Shown in pieces: positions 31,672-39,841 of a stretch of DNA of 64,000 bases. Source of the stretch: Nocardia concava NBRC 100430 (lineage in GTDB: Bacteria > Actinomycetota > Actinomycetes > Mycobacteriales > Mycobacteriaceae); NCBI RefSeq assembly GCF_000308815.1, contig NZ_BAFX01000075.1, positions 1-64,000 of the forward strand, read 5' to 3'. The stretch's first letter is position 1. Each line of letters begins with the position of its first letter. The notes below the pieces were generated by a model that ran no database searches, was not told the origin of the DNA, and was given only the letters and a program-made list of their open reading frames with translations. The position numbers and the translations under genes are program-made.

Positions 31672-33030
31672 TCACGGGGCGGGGGTCGCGGTGGGAACGG
31701 TGACGGGGGAGTCGCAGCTGGCGGGCGGATCGACCAGCTGGCAGTCGGAGGGGAAACGCACCGGTTCGTAGCCCTTGGGCACACCGTTGGCGGTGATGAT
31801 CTGCCGATAGGTGTCCACCGCGTCGGTGGGCTTGCGGGCCAGGCTCGGATCGGTGAGCACATCGACGGTATAGAGGCCGAAACGCGGTGTGTAGGAACCC
31901 CACTCGTAGTTGTCGGTAAGACTCCAGTAGTTGTAGCCCACCAGGTTCATGCCGTCGGCCTTGGCGCGCTGCAGCCAGTAGACGGTGTCGCGCAGGTGGT
32001 CCGAGCGGGTGTAGCCGTCGGCGCGGGGCCTGCCGTCCTCGGTGGGCATGCCGTTCTCGACCACCCACAGCGGCTTGCCCGGGAACTGGCGCGAATAGTG
32101 CTGCAGCGCATAGTAGATGCCCTCGGGCCGGATCGGCAGCTCCCACATGCCCGCCGGCGGCGCGGCCGAACCGTCGGGCAGATTCACGGTATTGGACTTG
32201 GGCGGCTCGTAGCCGAAGTAGTAGTCCACCCCGATGAAATCCAGCTTGTCGCCGATGCGCTCCATGAGCGGTCCGTTGACCTGCGACTCCGCGCCCGCCA
32301 CATAGCCGACATTGCTGGTGACCAGCGCCTTGGGCTGCACCTGGTGGATGTAGTCGTAGATCTGGTTGTGCACCTCGGCGACCTTGTCGAGCATGGCGTC
32401 GGCGTCGGTGTCGTTCTGGCGCACCTCGTGCATGATGTAGGCGACCGGCTCGTTCACGGTGACCCACACCGGATTTCGCGAGGTGTAGCGGTCGACGACC
32501 TTGCGGGCATTGGCCAGCCAGTCCTCCACCATGCCCGGATTGCGCCAGCCGCCGCGGTCGGCCTCCCAGCCCGGATACACCCAGTGGTCCAGCGTCAGCA
32601 TGGGTTCCATGCCATTGGCCACGATATCGTCGACGACCTGGTCGTAGAAGGCGAACCCGTCCTCGTCCCAGACGCCCGGCTCGGGTTGCAGGCGCGCCCA
32701 TTCGATGCCGATGCGGAACACCTTCGAGCCCAGGCTCGCAGCCAGGGCGATGTCGTTCTGGAAGCGGGAACGGAAGTCGATGGAATTGCGGTAGCGGTCC
32801 CAGCCGCGATTGCCGTCGATGTAGTGCATCCAGTTGCTGTCGGGCGCATGGCCCTCGGACTGGAAGCCGGAGGCGGCCACACCCCACAGGAAGTCCGGAC
32901 CCAGCCCACCGTGGGAGCCCGGTGCGGCGGGGGGAACGGCCGGGGTGGCCTGTGCGACACCCGCGACCGGCAGCAGCGTCGCGGCCGCGGCGAGTCCGGC
33001 CAGGACGAGGGCGTGCAGGGGTCTGCGCAT
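31672..33030 (-). CDS. Secreted glycoside hydrolase family 1 enzyme (paralog 1)
   Basis: The 452-residue product has a Sec signal peptide (MRRPLHALVLAGLAAAATLLPVAGVAQA) and a full GH1 barrel. FLWGVAASGFQSEG starts the fold, the acid/base Glu is in VTVNEPVAYI, and the nucleophile Glu is in VVENGMPTEDG; YNYWSLTDNYEWGSYTPRFGLYTVD is near the end. GH1 enzymes are retaining beta-glycosidases. The Cys pair near the C-terminus (CQLVDPPASC) may be a disulfide. The paralog at 33766 has the same layout. Substrate unknown; in actinomycetes such secreted GH1 proteins may act on glycolipids or plant glycosides. Confidence 0.92.
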   Translation of the reverse strand: MRRPLHALVLAGLAAAATLLPVAGVAQATPAVPPAAPGSHGGLGPDFLWGVAASGFQSEGHAPDSNWMHYIDGNRGWDRYRNSIDFRSRFQNDIALAASLGSKVFRIGIEWARLQPEPGVWDEDGFAFYDQVVDDIVANGMEPMLTLDHWVYPGWEADRGGWRNPGMVEDWLANARKVVDRYTSRNPVWVTVNEPVAYIMHEVRQNDTDADAMLDKVAEVHNQIYDYIHQVQPKALVTSNVGYVAGAESQVNGPLMERIGDKLDFIGVDYYFGYEPPKSNTVNLPDGSAAPPAGMWELPIRPEGIYYALQHYSRQFPGKPLWVVENGMPTEDGRPRADGYTRSDHLRDTVYWLQRAKADGMNLVGYNYWSLTDNYEWGSYTPRFGLYTVDVLTDPSLARKPTDAVDTYRQIITANGVPKGYEPVRFPSDCQLVDPPASCDSPVTVPTATPAP

Positions 33031-33344
33031 CGGGTGTCCTCCTCCGGGACGGATGGTCGGAATGTCCCAATTCGGAGCGTAGCTGTCAGTTAGCTGAATT
33101 CCGGGTCGGTGGAGGGCGTGTCGCGCTGTCCGGTTCGTCCGGTCAGCCGCCGGTCATGGCCCGGATTTCCGGTCCGGAAAACCGGCGCGACGCCCTCACC
33201 AGCCGCTTTGCGCCACCATTCGCGACCGGCAGTGTCGCTGTGTGCTCCGCCACGCCTACCTTTCGAGGGGTACCGGCCTGTGGCCCAAGCAGTTTCAGGA
33301 GGGGGAGTCACAGTCCGGTGCAACCAGCCAGAGAAGGAACACGC
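33031..33344. other. Divergent control region of GH1 paralog 1 and globin
   Basis: No gene is seen in these 314 bp. A perfect palindrome TTTCCGG-T-CCGGAAA lies at 33166-33180, close to the middle, and is a candidate regulator site. An AGAAGGAAC ribosome binding site precedes the globin ATG. Confidence 0.5.
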
Positions 33345-33782
33345 ATGCCCAGCATCTACGATCGCATCGGCGGCACGCCCGCCCTCACCACGGTGGTCGA
33401 CGACCTCTATCGGCGCGTGTGCGCCGACGCCGAGCTGACCGAGTTCTTCGTCGGCGTCGACCTCGACCGCGTCAAACAGCACCAGATCGACTACTACTCG
33501 ACCGTGCTCGGCGGGCCCGCCGTCTACGGCGGCGCCCCGATCCGCCAGATCCATCAGGGGCTGGGGATCACCCGCCGCCACTTCGACCGGGTGGTGGGCC
33601 ATCTCGCCGCCGCCCTCGCCGCGGCCGGGGTGGCGACCGATGTCGCGTACCGCATCCTCGAGGCCACCACCGCGCTCGCCGACGACATCGTCACCCCGCG
33701 GCCCCGGCGCAGCGCACCGCGGCGCAACGGATCACGAATCTGGGTGTGGTCGAGCACCTTCGGCGCTACCTCGGGACGGTGA
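33345..33782 (+). CDS. glbN: Group I truncated haemoglobin
   Basis: A 145-residue trHbN-type globin: SIYDRIGGTPALTTVVDDLYRRVCADAELTEFF (Tyr B10 in DDLYRRV), proximal His in QIHQGLGITRRHFDRVVGHLAAAL. Mycobacterial GlbN binds oxygen and detoxifies nitric oxide. After residue 125 there is a basic tail (RPRRSAPRRNGSR...) not found in GlbN, and the 3' end overlaps the second GH1 gene by 17 bp, so the tail may be read-through into what was once spacer. It lies between two GH1 paralogs. Confidence 0.88.
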   Translation: MPSIYDRIGGTPALTTVVDDLYRRVCADAELTEFFVGVDLDRVKQHQIDYYSTVLGGPAVYGGAPIRQIHQGLGITRRHFDRVVGHLAAALAAAGVATDVAYRILEATTALADDIVTPRPRRSAPRRNGSRIWVWSSTFGATSGR

Positions 33783-35088
33783 CCGGGTCCGCGCAGCTGT
33801 CGAGGGCGTCGACCAGCGAGCAGGTCGCCGGCGGCCGGGTGGGCAGGTACCCGGCCGGGACACCGGCGTCGTGGGTGATGGCGCGGTAGGCGTCCACGGC
33901 GTCGGTGGGGCGGCGGGTCAGGCTCGGGTCGGTGCGCACGTCGACGGTGTAGAGGCCGAAACGCGGTGTGTAGGAACCCCACTCGTAGTTGTCGGTGAGG
34001 CTCCAGTAGTTGTAGCCGATGACGTTCATGCCGTCGGCCTTGGCGCGCTGCAGCCAGTAGACGGTGTCGCGCAGGTCGTCGGCGCGGGTGTAGCCGTCGG
34101 CGCGGGGCGCACCGTTGTCGGTGGGCATGCCGTTCTCCACGATGTAGAGCGGCTTGCCCGGGAAGCGATCGGCGAAGTGGCGCAACGTGTAATAGAGGCC
34201 GTCGGCCTGCAACGGCAGCTTCCACAGCTCGTTGGCGGCGAAGGCGGTGTACCGGGCGGCGGTGTCGGGGGACAGGCCGTAGTAGTAGTCGATGCCGACG
34301 AAATCGAGCTTGCCGGCGATCAGATCGAGCATGCCGCCGTTGACGATCGGGTCCGCGGCGGGCACGTAGGCGACATTGCTGGTCACCATCGCGCCGGGCT
34401 GGCGGGCGTGGATGTAGTCGTAGATGCCGTTGTGCGCCTGGGCGAGCCGCGCCTGCATGGTCAGGATGTCCGCGGCGGGCAGCCCGCCGTTGCGGACCTC
34501 GTTCATGATGTAGGCGAAGGGCTCGTTGATGGTCACCCACATCGGGTCCGCCGCCGCGTAGCGGTCCACCACCGTGCGCATATTGGTCAGCCAGTCCTCT
34601 ACCATGCCCGCGCGGGCCCAGCCACCCTGATCGGCCTCCCAGCCCGGGTACACCCAGTGGTCGAGAGTGATCATCGGGCGCATGCCCGCCGCCCGGATCG
34701 CGGCGATCACCTTGTCGTAGAAGGCGAATCCGGCCTCGTCCCAGGTTCCCGGCCGCGGCTGCACGCGCGCCCACTCGATGCTGAGCCGGTAGGTGTTGAC
34801 GCCCAAGTTCTCGGCCAGGGCGAGGTCGGAGGCGTAGCGGTCGTAGAAGTCGACGCTCTCGCCGTAGGGGTCGTAGTCCGGGTGGGTGGCCACATACCGC
34901 CGCCAATTGCTGTCCGGCGCATGGCCTTCGTTCTGGAATCCGGCCGCGGCCACGCCCCAGGAGAAGTCCGGGCCGAGTCCGGGCAGGCTCGCCGGAGGCG
35001 TCGCGGAGGCCGGGGTGGTGCTCGCGAGCAGGGCGGTCGCGGTGGCGGCCAGGGCGGCGACGGCATGGCGGCGGGTGTACGAGCGCAT
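33766..35088 (-). CDS. Secreted glycoside hydrolase family 1 enzyme (paralog 2)
   Basis: The 440-residue paralog of the upstream GH1 has a signal peptide (RRHAVAALAATATALLASTTPASA, with RR resembling a Tat motif) and the barrel motifs FSWGVAAAGFQNEG, INEPFAYI (acid/base) and IVENGMPTDNG (nucleophile). The C-terminal region is nearly identical to paralog 1 (RADGYTR, DTVYWLQRAKADGMN, YNYWSLTDNYEWGSYTPRFGLYTVDV), also at DNA level near 31880 and 33960. The N-terminal halves differ more. The two probably arose by tandem duplication, with glbN now between them. Confidence 0.92.
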   Translation of the reverse strand: MRSYTRRHAVAALAATATALLASTTPASATPPASLPGLGPDFSWGVAAAGFQNEGHAPDSNWRRYVATHPDYDPYGESVDFYDRYASDLALAENLGVNTYRLSIEWARVQPRPGTWDEAGFAFYDKVIAAIRAAGMRPMITLDHWVYPGWEADQGGWARAGMVEDWLTNMRTVVDRYAAADPMWVTINEPFAYIMNEVRNGGLPAADILTMQARLAQAHNGIYDYIHARQPGAMVTSNVAYVPAADPIVNGGMLDLIAGKLDFVGIDYYYGLSPDTAARYTAFAANELWKLPLQADGLYYTLRHFADRFPGKPLYIVENGMPTDNGAPRADGYTRADDLRDTVYWLQRAKADGMNVIGYNYWSLTDNYEWGSYTPRFGLYTVDVRTDPSLTRRPTDAVDAYRAITHDAGVPAGYLPTRPPATCSLVDALDSCADPVTVPR

Positions 35089-35108
35089 GGCACTCCTCGT
35101 CCGGCGGA

Positions 35109-35666
35109 CTACGAATTGGGCAGGCGTCCGGCATTATCGCCGACCCGCGCCCACACCAGCCGCGGTTCCAGCGAATCGGACCGGTCGGGCGCGTCGGCCA
35201 GATAGCGGGCGGCCAGGGCACTCCCGTCCAGCTCTTCCAGGACCGACCAGCCCGACCCGCGCAGCAGGCGGTCGATGCGGCCCGCCTGCTCCGGCACGAT
35301 GTCGAAGACGATCTCCGTACCCGCCGAACCTGCCCGCAGCAGACGCAATCTCGCATCGAGTGCCATCACCGAACCGCCGAGATGAACGGCGAAGGTGACC
35401 GACCGGGCGTCGAATCCCGGTGCCTGCAGGGCGATCTCGGTCGATGCGGCGGCGACGCGGTGCACTCGCACATCGCGGTAGGGATTATGCGAGGCGAAAG
35501 TGTCCAGCGCGCTGCCGAACAGCACCAACTGGCGGGTACCCGACGACACCGCATCGGCGAGGCGATCCTCGGCGTAGCGACAGCGCGCCACCGCGAGCAA
35601 CCGCCGGCGCGCTCGATCGCAGCGAGCCCGCGCGGTCTCGGCGCCGGACACGGTCGCCACTCTCAT
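35109..35666 (-). CDS. Ppm-type methyltransferase-like protein, probably degenerate
   Basis: A 185-residue protein containing SSGTRQLVLFGSALDTFASHNPY, which aligns with the SAM motif I of Ppm/TIGR00027 methyltransferases (usually GAGLDTFAYRNP), but the second Gly is Ser and the third is Ala. Upstream and downstream blocks (RRRLLAVARCRYAEDRLADAV; YLADAPDRSDSLEPRLVWARVG) are compatible with a family member lacking the N-terminal cap. It is shorter than normal (about 280 aa). Overlaps the HTH gene by 4 nt. SAM binding is doubtful. Confidence 0.6.
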   Translation of the reverse strand: MRVATVSGAETARARCDRARRRLLAVARCRYAEDRLADAVSSGTRQLVLFGSALDTFASHNPYRDVRVHRVAAASTEIALQAPGFDARSVTFAVHLGGSVMALDARLRLLRAGSAGTEIVFDIVPEQAGRIDRLLRGSGWSVLEELDGSALAARYLADAPDRSDSLEPRLVWARVGDNAGRLPNS

Positions 35667-36211
35667 TCGCCGGGCTCGTCGTACGGATCCCGCTCCCCGC
35701 GGTGGCCCTCGGGTCCATGGTGCGGATGTCCGTGCGGCCCACCGGGCGGGCGGTGGCCGTGGCGCTCGTGCCCGCCGAACGGCCAGCCCGGAATCTTCCC
35801 CATGCCCGGAATCTTGCCCATACCAGGCAGTTTCGACCAGTCCGGCATCTCCGGCATGGGAGGCATCTCGGGCATGGGTGGAATCTCCGGGATCGGGATC
35901 GGCGGAATCTGGAACCCGCCGCCGCTCGCGCCGCCGAAGCGCTGGAAGGCGGCTTGCCGTGAGGTGCCGAAGATCTCGCCGATCTCGGCCCAGGTGCGGC
36001 CCTCGTCGCGGGCCTGGCGCACCAGCGAGCGCAGCACATCGTCGACGACCCCGTCGAGACTGCGCGCCGCCCGCAGCGCCGCCATCACCGACGGCGCGGG
36101 CCTACCCTCGGCGGGACGCAGCACCTCGGTGACGAATTCGGCATTGGTGGACAACAGTTTTGCCAGGATCGCGCGCTCATCAGCGGGATCTCTGTGCTGG
36201 GCATCACTCAT
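35663..36211 (-). CDS. Sigma-like HTH protein with Pro/Met repeats and His-rich tail
   Basis: The 182-residue protein has an HTH at about 70-93 (GRTWAEIGEIFGTSRQAAFQRFG), a motif widespread in actinobacterial DNA-binding proteins. It is followed by low-complexity Pro/Met/Glu repeats (MPEMPPMPEMPD), PGMGKIPGMGKIPG, and a His/Gly/Pro-rich C-terminus (HERHGHRPPGGPHGHPHHGPEGH) that could bind metal. Twin direct repeats at 36213-36260 precede the gene. It is divergent from the sigma-like gene at 36365. Function unknown. Confidence 0.7.
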   Translation of the reverse strand: MSDAQHRDPADERAILAKLLSTNAEFVTEVLRPAEGRPAPSVMAALRAARSLDGVVDDVLRSLVRQARDEGRTWAEIGEIFGTSRQAAFQRFGGASGGGFQIPPIPIPEIPPMPEMPPMPEMPDWSKLPGMGKIPGMGKIPGWPFGGHERHGHRPPGGPHGHPHHGPEGHRGERDPYDEPGE

Positions 36212-36212
36212 G

Positions 36213-36260
36213 TGTCAAGGATGCGTTTACATCAAACAGCCTGTCAAGGAACGATTTACA
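36213..36260. repeat. Two direct-repeat operators
   Basis: TGTCAAGGA-N4-TTTACA occurs at 36213-36231 and again at 36242-36260, 29 bp apart and identical except in the N4. Each is an imperfect dyad (TGTcAA...TTtACA), and the copies coincide with TTGACA hexamers of the minus strand, so they probably regulate the HTH gene at 35663. Confidence 0.7.
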
Positions 36261-36364
36261 CACTGGCGAATACTGGCCATTAGCTGAAAGAGGGGCACCA
36301 TGTTTGCCACCGCTATAACGTGTTCGTCAGCGATCAGGAGGTGCAGGGTGAGGACGCCTACAAT

Positions 36365-37078
36365 ATGACCGATCCCGAGAGATATCCGGTCGACCATGAG
36401 CTGTTCGAGCTGGTTCGGAAGGCCGGATTCGAGGGGCCCGCCTGGAAACTGTTGGCGGACAGGCTGGTTCGCCACGGGTTGGCGGTACTGGGGCCGTGGG
36501 TCCGCAGCGGGTGGGTTTTCACGGTGGCGGAGCAGAAGCGGATGCCGTTGCGGCCCACCCCACAGGAGCGGCTGCTGGTGGAGACCCGCTTCGCCGAGGA
36601 CTTCGTGCAGGAGACCGTCACCCGGGCGCTGGAACGCTTCCGGCGCAACGCGATCGACGGCGACGGCTGGGATCCGGATCTGGGCAGCAGCCTGGCCAGC
36701 TATTTCATCGGCGCGTGCGTGATGGCGTTCGTGGAGCAGTTCCGCCGCAGCCGCCGTACCGGGGACCTGTACCAGTTCCAGAGCGCGGCCTCGGTGGCCA
36801 TCGTGACCGAGGACGGCCCGGATCTGATGGACGTGCTGGCCTCCACCGAGGACGTGGCCGGTTCGGTGGTGGACCGGCTGGCCTTCCGCAGTCGCCTCGC
36901 AGGCCTGTGCGACCGCGACCGTGGCTTGGTCTGGGGCAAGGCGATGGGATTGCGCGGCAGCGAAATCCAGCACCTGTTCGGCTTCCCGTCGGTCAAGGCC
37001 GTCGAAGCGCGCTGGGCCCGCCTGAGACAAGACCACGGCTGGATGACCGGCCTCGACGGCAAGGAGACGGACCGATGA
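36365..37078 (+). CDS. Sigma-70-like protein
   Basis: The 237-residue product has an ECF-like arrangement: a region 2-like block (ETRFAEDFVQETVTRALERFRRNAIDGDGWDPDLGSSLASYFIGACVMAFVEQFRRSRR, about 75-135) and a region 4-like C-terminal HTH (LAGLCDRDRGLVWGKAMGLRGSEIQHLFGFPSVKAVEARWARLRQ, about 178-225). It has no anti-sigma gene nearby but overlaps an XRE-type regulator by 4 nt. The upstream frame to 36320 is unlikely. Whether it really binds core polymerase is unproven. Confidence 0.65.
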   Translation: MTDPERYPVDHELFELVRKAGFEGPAWKLLADRLVRHGLAVLGPWVRSGWVFTVAEQKRMPLRPTPQERLLVETRFAEDFVQETVTRALERFRRNAIDGDGWDPDLGSSLASYFIGACVMAFVEQFRRSRRTGDLYQFQSAASVAIVTEDGPDLMDVLASTEDVAGSVVDRLAFRSRLAGLCDRDRGLVWGKAMGLRGSEIQHLFGFPSVKAVEARWARLRQDHGWMTGLDGKETDR

Positions 37079-37644
37079 GCCACGACCATGCCCCCGACCT
37101 GGTGGCGCGCGTCGCCGAACTACTCGATCAATCCTCGCTCAACGAGCCCGCCCTGCAGCGGCTCTACGCCCGCATCCCGCGCCGCGCCGCCGAACTGCAC
37201 ACCCCCCGCACCCCCGCGCCGCCGGTGCTGCCGAATTTCGCGGCGCGCCTGAATTCCCTGTTCGCCACCGTGCGCGCCCCCGGCGAGCGGGTGCACACCA
37301 ATGGCGAAGTGGCCGCGCAACTCACGGCCTGGGGCCACCCCATCTCCAAGCCCTACCTCAGCCAGTTGCGCTCGGGCCTGCGCACCGATCCGTCGGTCGA
37401 AACCGTCGCCGCCCTGGCCCGCTACTTCCGCGTCGGCCCCGGCTACTTCGCCGACGACCACGTGCTCTCCGCCGCCGAGGCCGACTACGCCCTGCTGTCC
37501 CGCCTGCAGTTCCACAGCCTGCGCGAGCTCTCGACCCGCGCCTTCGACCTGAGCGAGGAGTCGCAGAACCTGCTGGCCGTCATGGCCGACCGCTTGCGCA
37601 TCACCGAGGGCCTGCCGGAGGTGGGCACCGGCGGCACCGAATGA
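37075..37644 (+). CDS. XRE-type helix-turn-helix regulator (EspR-like)
   Basis: A 189-residue protein with an HTH domain at about 60-125 (FAARLNSLFATVRAPGERVHTNGEVAAQLTAWGHPISKPYLSQLRSGLRTDPSVETVAALARYFRVGPGYFADD), resembling EspR/XRE proteins of mycobacteria in which the C-terminal region mediates dimerisation. It is translationally coupled to the sigma-like gene (ATGA). The pair may form an accessory regulatory unit; the target is unknown. Confidence 0.75.
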   Translation: MSHDHAPDLVARVAELLDQSSLNEPALQRLYARIPRRAAELHTPRTPAPPVLPNFAARLNSLFATVRAPGERVHTNGEVAAQLTAWGHPISKPYLSQLRSGLRTDPSVETVAALARYFRVGPGYFADDHVLSAAEADYALLSRLQFHSLRELSTRAFDLSEESQNLLAVMADRLRITEGLPEVGTGGTE

Positions 37645-37736
37645 CCGCCTGCGACAGCGCGGAACCGACCGAATGTATTTGATATATTCTGCCGTCGCGT
37701 GGTCCGGTAAAAGGCCTGGTCTGGCACTGTAATCGG

Positions 37737-38483
37737 GTGCCAAACCATGAACTTCCGGTGATCGATGCCGTCCGTGAGCAGAGCGCGCCCGAGGGCGCCG
37801 GGATGTCACTGGCGCGGCGGTCGGTGGCCGAGTTCGCCGGGACCGCCGCGCTCTCCGCGGTCGTGATCGGGTCCGGTATCGCCGCCGAGCAGATGTCGCC
37901 CGGTGATCTCGGGTTGCGGCTGCTGGAGAACTCCACCGCCAGCGCCTTCGGGCTGGCGGTGCTGATCCTCGCGTTCGGGCCGATCTCGGGCGCGCACTTC
38001 AATCCGGTGGTGTCGCTGGCCGATTGGCTGGGCGGGCGCCGCCGCGGAACCGGGCTGAGCACCCGCGAACTGGGCGCCTACATCGCGGCACAGTGCGCCG
38101 GCGGGATCTTCGGTGCGCTGCTGGCCAATGCCATGTTCGATCGCGCCGCGCTGCAGATCGCGACCCAGCACCGCGTCACCGGCGGACACCTGATCGGCGA
38201 GATCCTCGCCGCCGCCGGACTCATCACCGTCGGATTCGCCGCGGCCCGCCACGGTCGCGGCGTCACCGCGATCGCCGTGGCCACCTACATCGGCTCGGCC
38301 ATCTGGTTCACCAGCTCCGGCTCCTTCGCCAATCCGGCTCTCACCCTGGGCCGCATGCTGTCGGACTCCTTCACCGGCATCGCCCCGGCCTCGGTCCCCG
38401 CGTTCATCGCGGCCCAAATCCTCGGCGGCCTGGCCGGTCTCAGCCTGATGACCCTGCTGTACCGGCCCGCCGCCGACCGCTAG
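37737..38483 (+). CDS. MIP-family aquaporin
   Basis: A 248-residue channel with six helices and the two NPA-type boxes: SGAHFNPVVSLADW (NPV) and SGSFANPALTLGRM (NPA). The first deviates at the third position, which in related proteins is compatible with metalloid or small-solute transport. Starts at GTG 37737; ATG 37803 (MSLARRSVAEFAG) is an alternative that matches the usual N-terminus. It converges on the aldo/keto reductase with stops overlapping by 4 nt. Confidence 0.88.
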   Translation: MPNHELPVIDAVREQSAPEGAGMSLARRSVAEFAGTAALSAVVIGSGIAAEQMSPGDLGLRLLENSTASAFGLAVLILAFGPISGAHFNPVVSLADWLGGRRRGTGLSTRELGAYIAAQCAGGIFGALLANAMFDRAALQIATQHRVTGGHLIGEILAAAGLITVGFAAARHGRGVTAIAVATYIGSAIWFTSSGSFANPALTLGRMLSDSFTGIAPASVPAFIAAQILGGLAGLSLMTLLYRPAADR

Positions 38484-39463
38484 TCGCCGCCGCGGCTGGT
38501 CGTCGGGACCGCGAAGGAGGTGCGGTCGCCGGACCAGCCGTCGGCCGGGACCAGCTTCTCGAGTTCGGTCAGATCCTCGGCGCTGAGCTCGATCGCCGCG
38601 GCCGCCGCGTTCTCCAGAATGCGCGTCGCGCGGCGGCTGCCGGGGATCGGGACCACATCCTGGCCCTGGGCCAGCAGCCAGGCCAGGGCGAGCTGCCCGG
38701 CCGAAATGCCCAGGCGGGCGGCCAGTTCCCGCAGCGCGGCGACCTGGGCCAGGTTCTCGTCGAGATGTTCGCCCTGGAAGCGCGGGTCGTTGCGGCGGAA
38801 ATCGCTGGTCGCCACGGTCGTGGAATCGAGTGTGGCGGTGAGCAAGCCGCGGCCGAGGGGGCTGTAGGGGACCAGGCCGATGCCGAGTTCGCGGGCCACC
38901 GGCACGATATCGCGCTCGGGTTCGCGCCACAGCATCGACCATTCGAACTGCACCGCGGCGATCGGGTGCACGGCCGCCGCCTCGCGCAGCTGGGCGGGGG
39001 TCGCCTCGGAAATGCCCAGGTGGCGTACCTTCCCGGCCGCCACCAATTCGGCCATCGCGCCGACGGTTTCGGCCACCGGCACCTCCGGATCGATCCGGTG
39101 CAGGTAGTACAGGTCGATCACCTCGCGCCCGAGCCGCTCCAGCGAGGCGTCGCAGTATCCGGCCACGTGCTCGGGCTTGCCGTCGAGCCCGACCCCGGTC
39201 TCGGTCCGGACGATCCCGAACTTCGTCGCGACTGCGACATCCAGACCGGCCAGCGCTTGGCCGACCAGACGCTCGTTGTGCCCGCGCCCATAGCTCATCG
39301 CCGTATCGAACAGGGTGATCCCCGCCTCGACACCGGCCCGGATCGCCGCGGTCGATTCCGCGTCGTCGGCCTCCCCGTACCCCTGGGAGAATCCCATGCA
39401 CCCCAATCCGATCCCCGCCACCGACAAACCATCCCCGAGCCGCTGTTCACGCATACCGCCCAT
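38480..39463 (-). CDS. Aldo/keto reductase
   Basis: The 327-residue TIM-barrel AKR has GIGLGCMGFSQGYG, catalytic Asp/Tyr in FDTAMSYGRGHNERLVG, Lys in VATKFG, His in YYLHRIDPEVPVAE, and the cofactor site PIPGSRRATRILENA. This is the YajO/YakC type that reduces aldehydes with NADPH. The start at 39463 (MGGMREQRLG) or 39454 is preferred to the upstream ATG at 39523. No clear regulator nearby. Confidence 0.9.
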   Translation of the reverse strand: MGGMREQRLGDGLSVAGIGLGCMGFSQGYGEADDAESTAAIRAGVEAGITLFDTAMSYGRGHNERLVGQALAGLDVAVATKFGIVRTETGVGLDGKPEHVAGYCDASLERLGREVIDLYYLHRIDPEVPVAETVGAMAELVAAGKVRHLGISEATPAQLREAAAVHPIAAVQFEWSMLWREPERDIVPVARELGIGLVPYSPLGRGLLTATLDSTTVATSDFRRNDPRFQGEHLDENLAQVAALRELAARLGISAGQLALAWLLAQGQDVVPIPGSRRATRILENAAAAAIELSAEDLTELEKLVPADGWSGDRTSFAVPTTSRGGD

Positions 39464-39841
39464 GCTGTCAGCCCCCGGCGAACCCGACCAATCGGAATTC
39501 CGATCAATTCCATTGATTCCCAAATGGATCGCGATCGCGCGCGACCCGTGTGAGCTGGGAGATTGCTGACGGGCGGGGTGCGGTGCAGCGGGCGGGCCGT
39601 TGCTGGGCAGGGTCGGGCGACGGCCTGATGGTCACATGACCAGGTGTCCCCGCGTGGACCTCGGCTTCGATCCGACCGGTCGCCTGGGTTCTTCCGCAGC
39701 GAGGATTCGCACTGAAATGCGATGAGCTGCACGGGGTCCGGGTTGCGGTTTGCTCGGAGATACCGAAAGGTAAGGGGAGACAGAGGATTCTGCTATGGTG
39801 GCTCCGCCGATTTCAGGATCGGCCGGACGACAAGAGAATTG
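39464..39841. other. Intergenic region upstream of the conservon
   Basis: No gene is seen in these 378 bp. Immediately before the conservon, GAGGATTCTGCTATGGT contains a -10-like TATGGT and is followed by a small dyad GCCGAT-N6-ATCGGC (39809-39826), possibly part of the conservon promoter. Confidence 0.4.
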
